Positions 4,303 to 5,255 of a stretch of DNA of 5,255 nucleotides are shown here, piece by piece. Source of the stretch: JBGTLW01 sp041743835. Its GTDB lineage: Bacteria > Planctomycetota > Phycisphaerae > Phycisphaerales > Phycisphaeraceae. Positions within the stretch are counted from its first letter, which is position 1, and every line of letters starts with the position of its first letter. The translations under genes and the position numbers were made by a program. The notes beneath the pieces were generated by a model. That model ran no database searches. It worked only from the letters and a program-made list of their open reading frames with translations, and was not told the DNA's origin. Where the stretch lies: NCBI GenBank assembly GCA_041743835.1, contig JBGTLW010000067.1, positions 1-5,255 of the forward strand, given 5' to 3'.

Positions 4303-5255
4303 ATGGACCGACGGATCATCATCAGCGGGTTGGGGCCGATCTCCGCCCTGGGCAGGGGGCCGGCCGCGCACTGGGAAGCGCTGCGTGACGGCGTGTCGGG
4401 CCTGGCGCGGGTGACCGCCTTCGACCCGTCCGGCTTCGAGTGCCAGATCGCGGGCGAAGTGAGGGGCTTCGAGGTGCGGGACTTCGTGCCCAAGGCCTAC
4501 CGCAAGGCCACGAAAGTCATGGCCCGGGACATCGAGCTTGCGGTGGCGGCGGCTGACCTCGCGGCCCGCGATGCGGGGCTGCTGACCAAGGGCACCGCCC
4601 CGGACGACGCGCCCAGCTACGACCCCCGGCGGGTCGGTGCGCACATCGGCGCGGGGCTGATCGCGGTCGATCTGGATGAGCTGACCGCGGCGCTGGTGCG
4701 GTCCACCGACGAGGCGGGCAGGTTCGACATCCACAAGTGGGGCAGCGAGGGCATGAACCACCTCACCCCGCTGTGGCTGCTTAAGTATTTGCCCAACATG
4801 CTGGCCTGCCACGTGACGATCATCCACAACACGCAGGGCCCCAGCAACACCATCACCTGTGCTGAGGCCAGCAGCGGGCTGAGCATCGGCGAGTCGCTGC
4901 GCGTCATCGAACGCGGGCAGGCGGACCTGTGCTTCTGCGGCGGCGCGGAGAGCAAGCTCAACCCCATGGCCTACCTCCGCCAACAGTTCACCGGCCGGCT
5001 CACGAGCAAAGGCAACGACACCCCCGCCACGGCCGTGCGCCCGTTCGACCTTGAGGCGTCGGGCAGTGTCATCGGCGAGGGCGGTGGTATCGTGATCCTC
5101 GAAGCGCTCGACACGTTCGCGGCACGCCAGGGCGAGAAGCGTGCTTACGCGGAGGTGCTGGGGTTTGCCGCGAGCCAGTCCGTGCATCGAGAGGCCCGCA
5201 ACCGCCTGCCCGAGCCTGATGGCCGGGGCATCGCAGCGAGCATCACCAACGCCCT
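4303..5255 (+). CDS. FabF-type beta-ketoacyl synthase homologue with Glu at the active-site Cys position (3' partial)
   Basis: The first 317 residues of a thiolase-fold ketosynthase (E. coli FabF has 413). Such enzymes condense acyl thioesters with malonyl-ACP in fatty-acid or polyketide synthesis. Recognisable blocks are ISGLGPISALG (7-17), RVGAHIGAGL before a somewhat long insert, LPNMLACHV (163-171), GPSN (179-182), ITCAEASSGLSIGES (184-198), GGAES (213-217), RPFD (246-249) and GSVIGEGGG (254-262). Aligning GPS and IGE without gaps to FabF GPN...TACATG...IGD puts Glu188 where the nucleophilic Cys should be; Cys186 lies two residues before it. This resembles chain-length factors and KSQ domains, which carry Gln there. 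The two active-site histidines would lie beyond the window, so they cannot be checked. ATG 4303 follows GGGA by seven bases and begins exactly at the conserved N-terminus. It may pair with a normal ketosynthase encoded further right. Confidence 0.9.
   Translation, partial: MDRRIIISGLGPISALGRGPAAHWEALRDGVSGLARVTAFDPSGFECQIAGEVRGFEVRDFVPKAYRKATKVMARDIELAVAAADLAARDAGLLTKGTAPDDAPSYDPRRVGAHIGAGLIAVDLDELTAALVRSTDEAGRFDIHKWGSEGMNHLTPLWLLKYLPNMLACHVTIIHNTQGPSNTITCAEASSGLSIGESLRVIERGQADLCFCGGAESKLNPMAYLRQQFTGRLTSKGNDTPATAVRPFDLEASGSVIGEGGGIVILEALDTFAARQGEKRAYAEVLGFAASQSVHREARNRLPEPDGRGIAASITNA

Noticed and set aside
4288..5187. Minus-strand open frame of 299 codons opposite the ketosynthase
   Set aside because: It is the antisense shadow of a clearly conserved ketosynthase and shows no protein family features.

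Overview
The window looks like a piece of a GC-rich bacterial chromosome, most likely from the Planctomycetota and perhaps the class Phycisphaerae. The main pointers are a short membrane protein with the zinc ribbon form C-x2-C-GY-x-(V/L)RGL...CPECG, a membrane-anchored transglutaminase-like protein of a type I associate with planctomycetes, weak or absent Shine-Dalgarno sequences at several genes, and an unusual ketosynthase. This placement is an inference from motifs, not from a database search.

Layout. Bases 1-943 (minus strand) encode the N-terminal 314 residues of a membrane-anchored transglutaminase-like protein that runs off the left edge, with a good sigma-70-type promoter just upstream (973-1000). 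Bases 944-1870 hold no convincing gene. They contain a tandem array of 42-bp units (about 1137-1512) followed by clusters of 21-bp units in opposite orientations (1513-1559 and 1687-1749). Bases 1871-3321 (minus strand) carry a LysR-type regulator followed, 37 bp later, by a YhcH/YjgK/YiaL (DUF386) family protein. This is a probable regulator-plus-target pair acting on a sugar-type substrate. Bases 3322-3748 form a 427-bp divergent intergenic region with several short inverted repeats and a 9-bp direct repeat spaced exactly 21 bp.

On the plus strand, 3749-4171 encodes a 140-residue zinc-ribbon protein with two membrane segments and a proline-rich tail. From 4303 to the right edge runs a beta-ketoacyl synthase of the FabF type, cut at residue 317. 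In an ungapped alignment its nucleophilic cysteine position is occupied by Glu188.

How the genes work together. Only the LysR/DUF386 pair has an obvious functional link. The ketosynthase probably opens a fatty-acid or polyketide-like cluster that continues to the right of the window. The two features most worth following are the Cys-less ketosynthase and the nested 42/21-bp repeat region.
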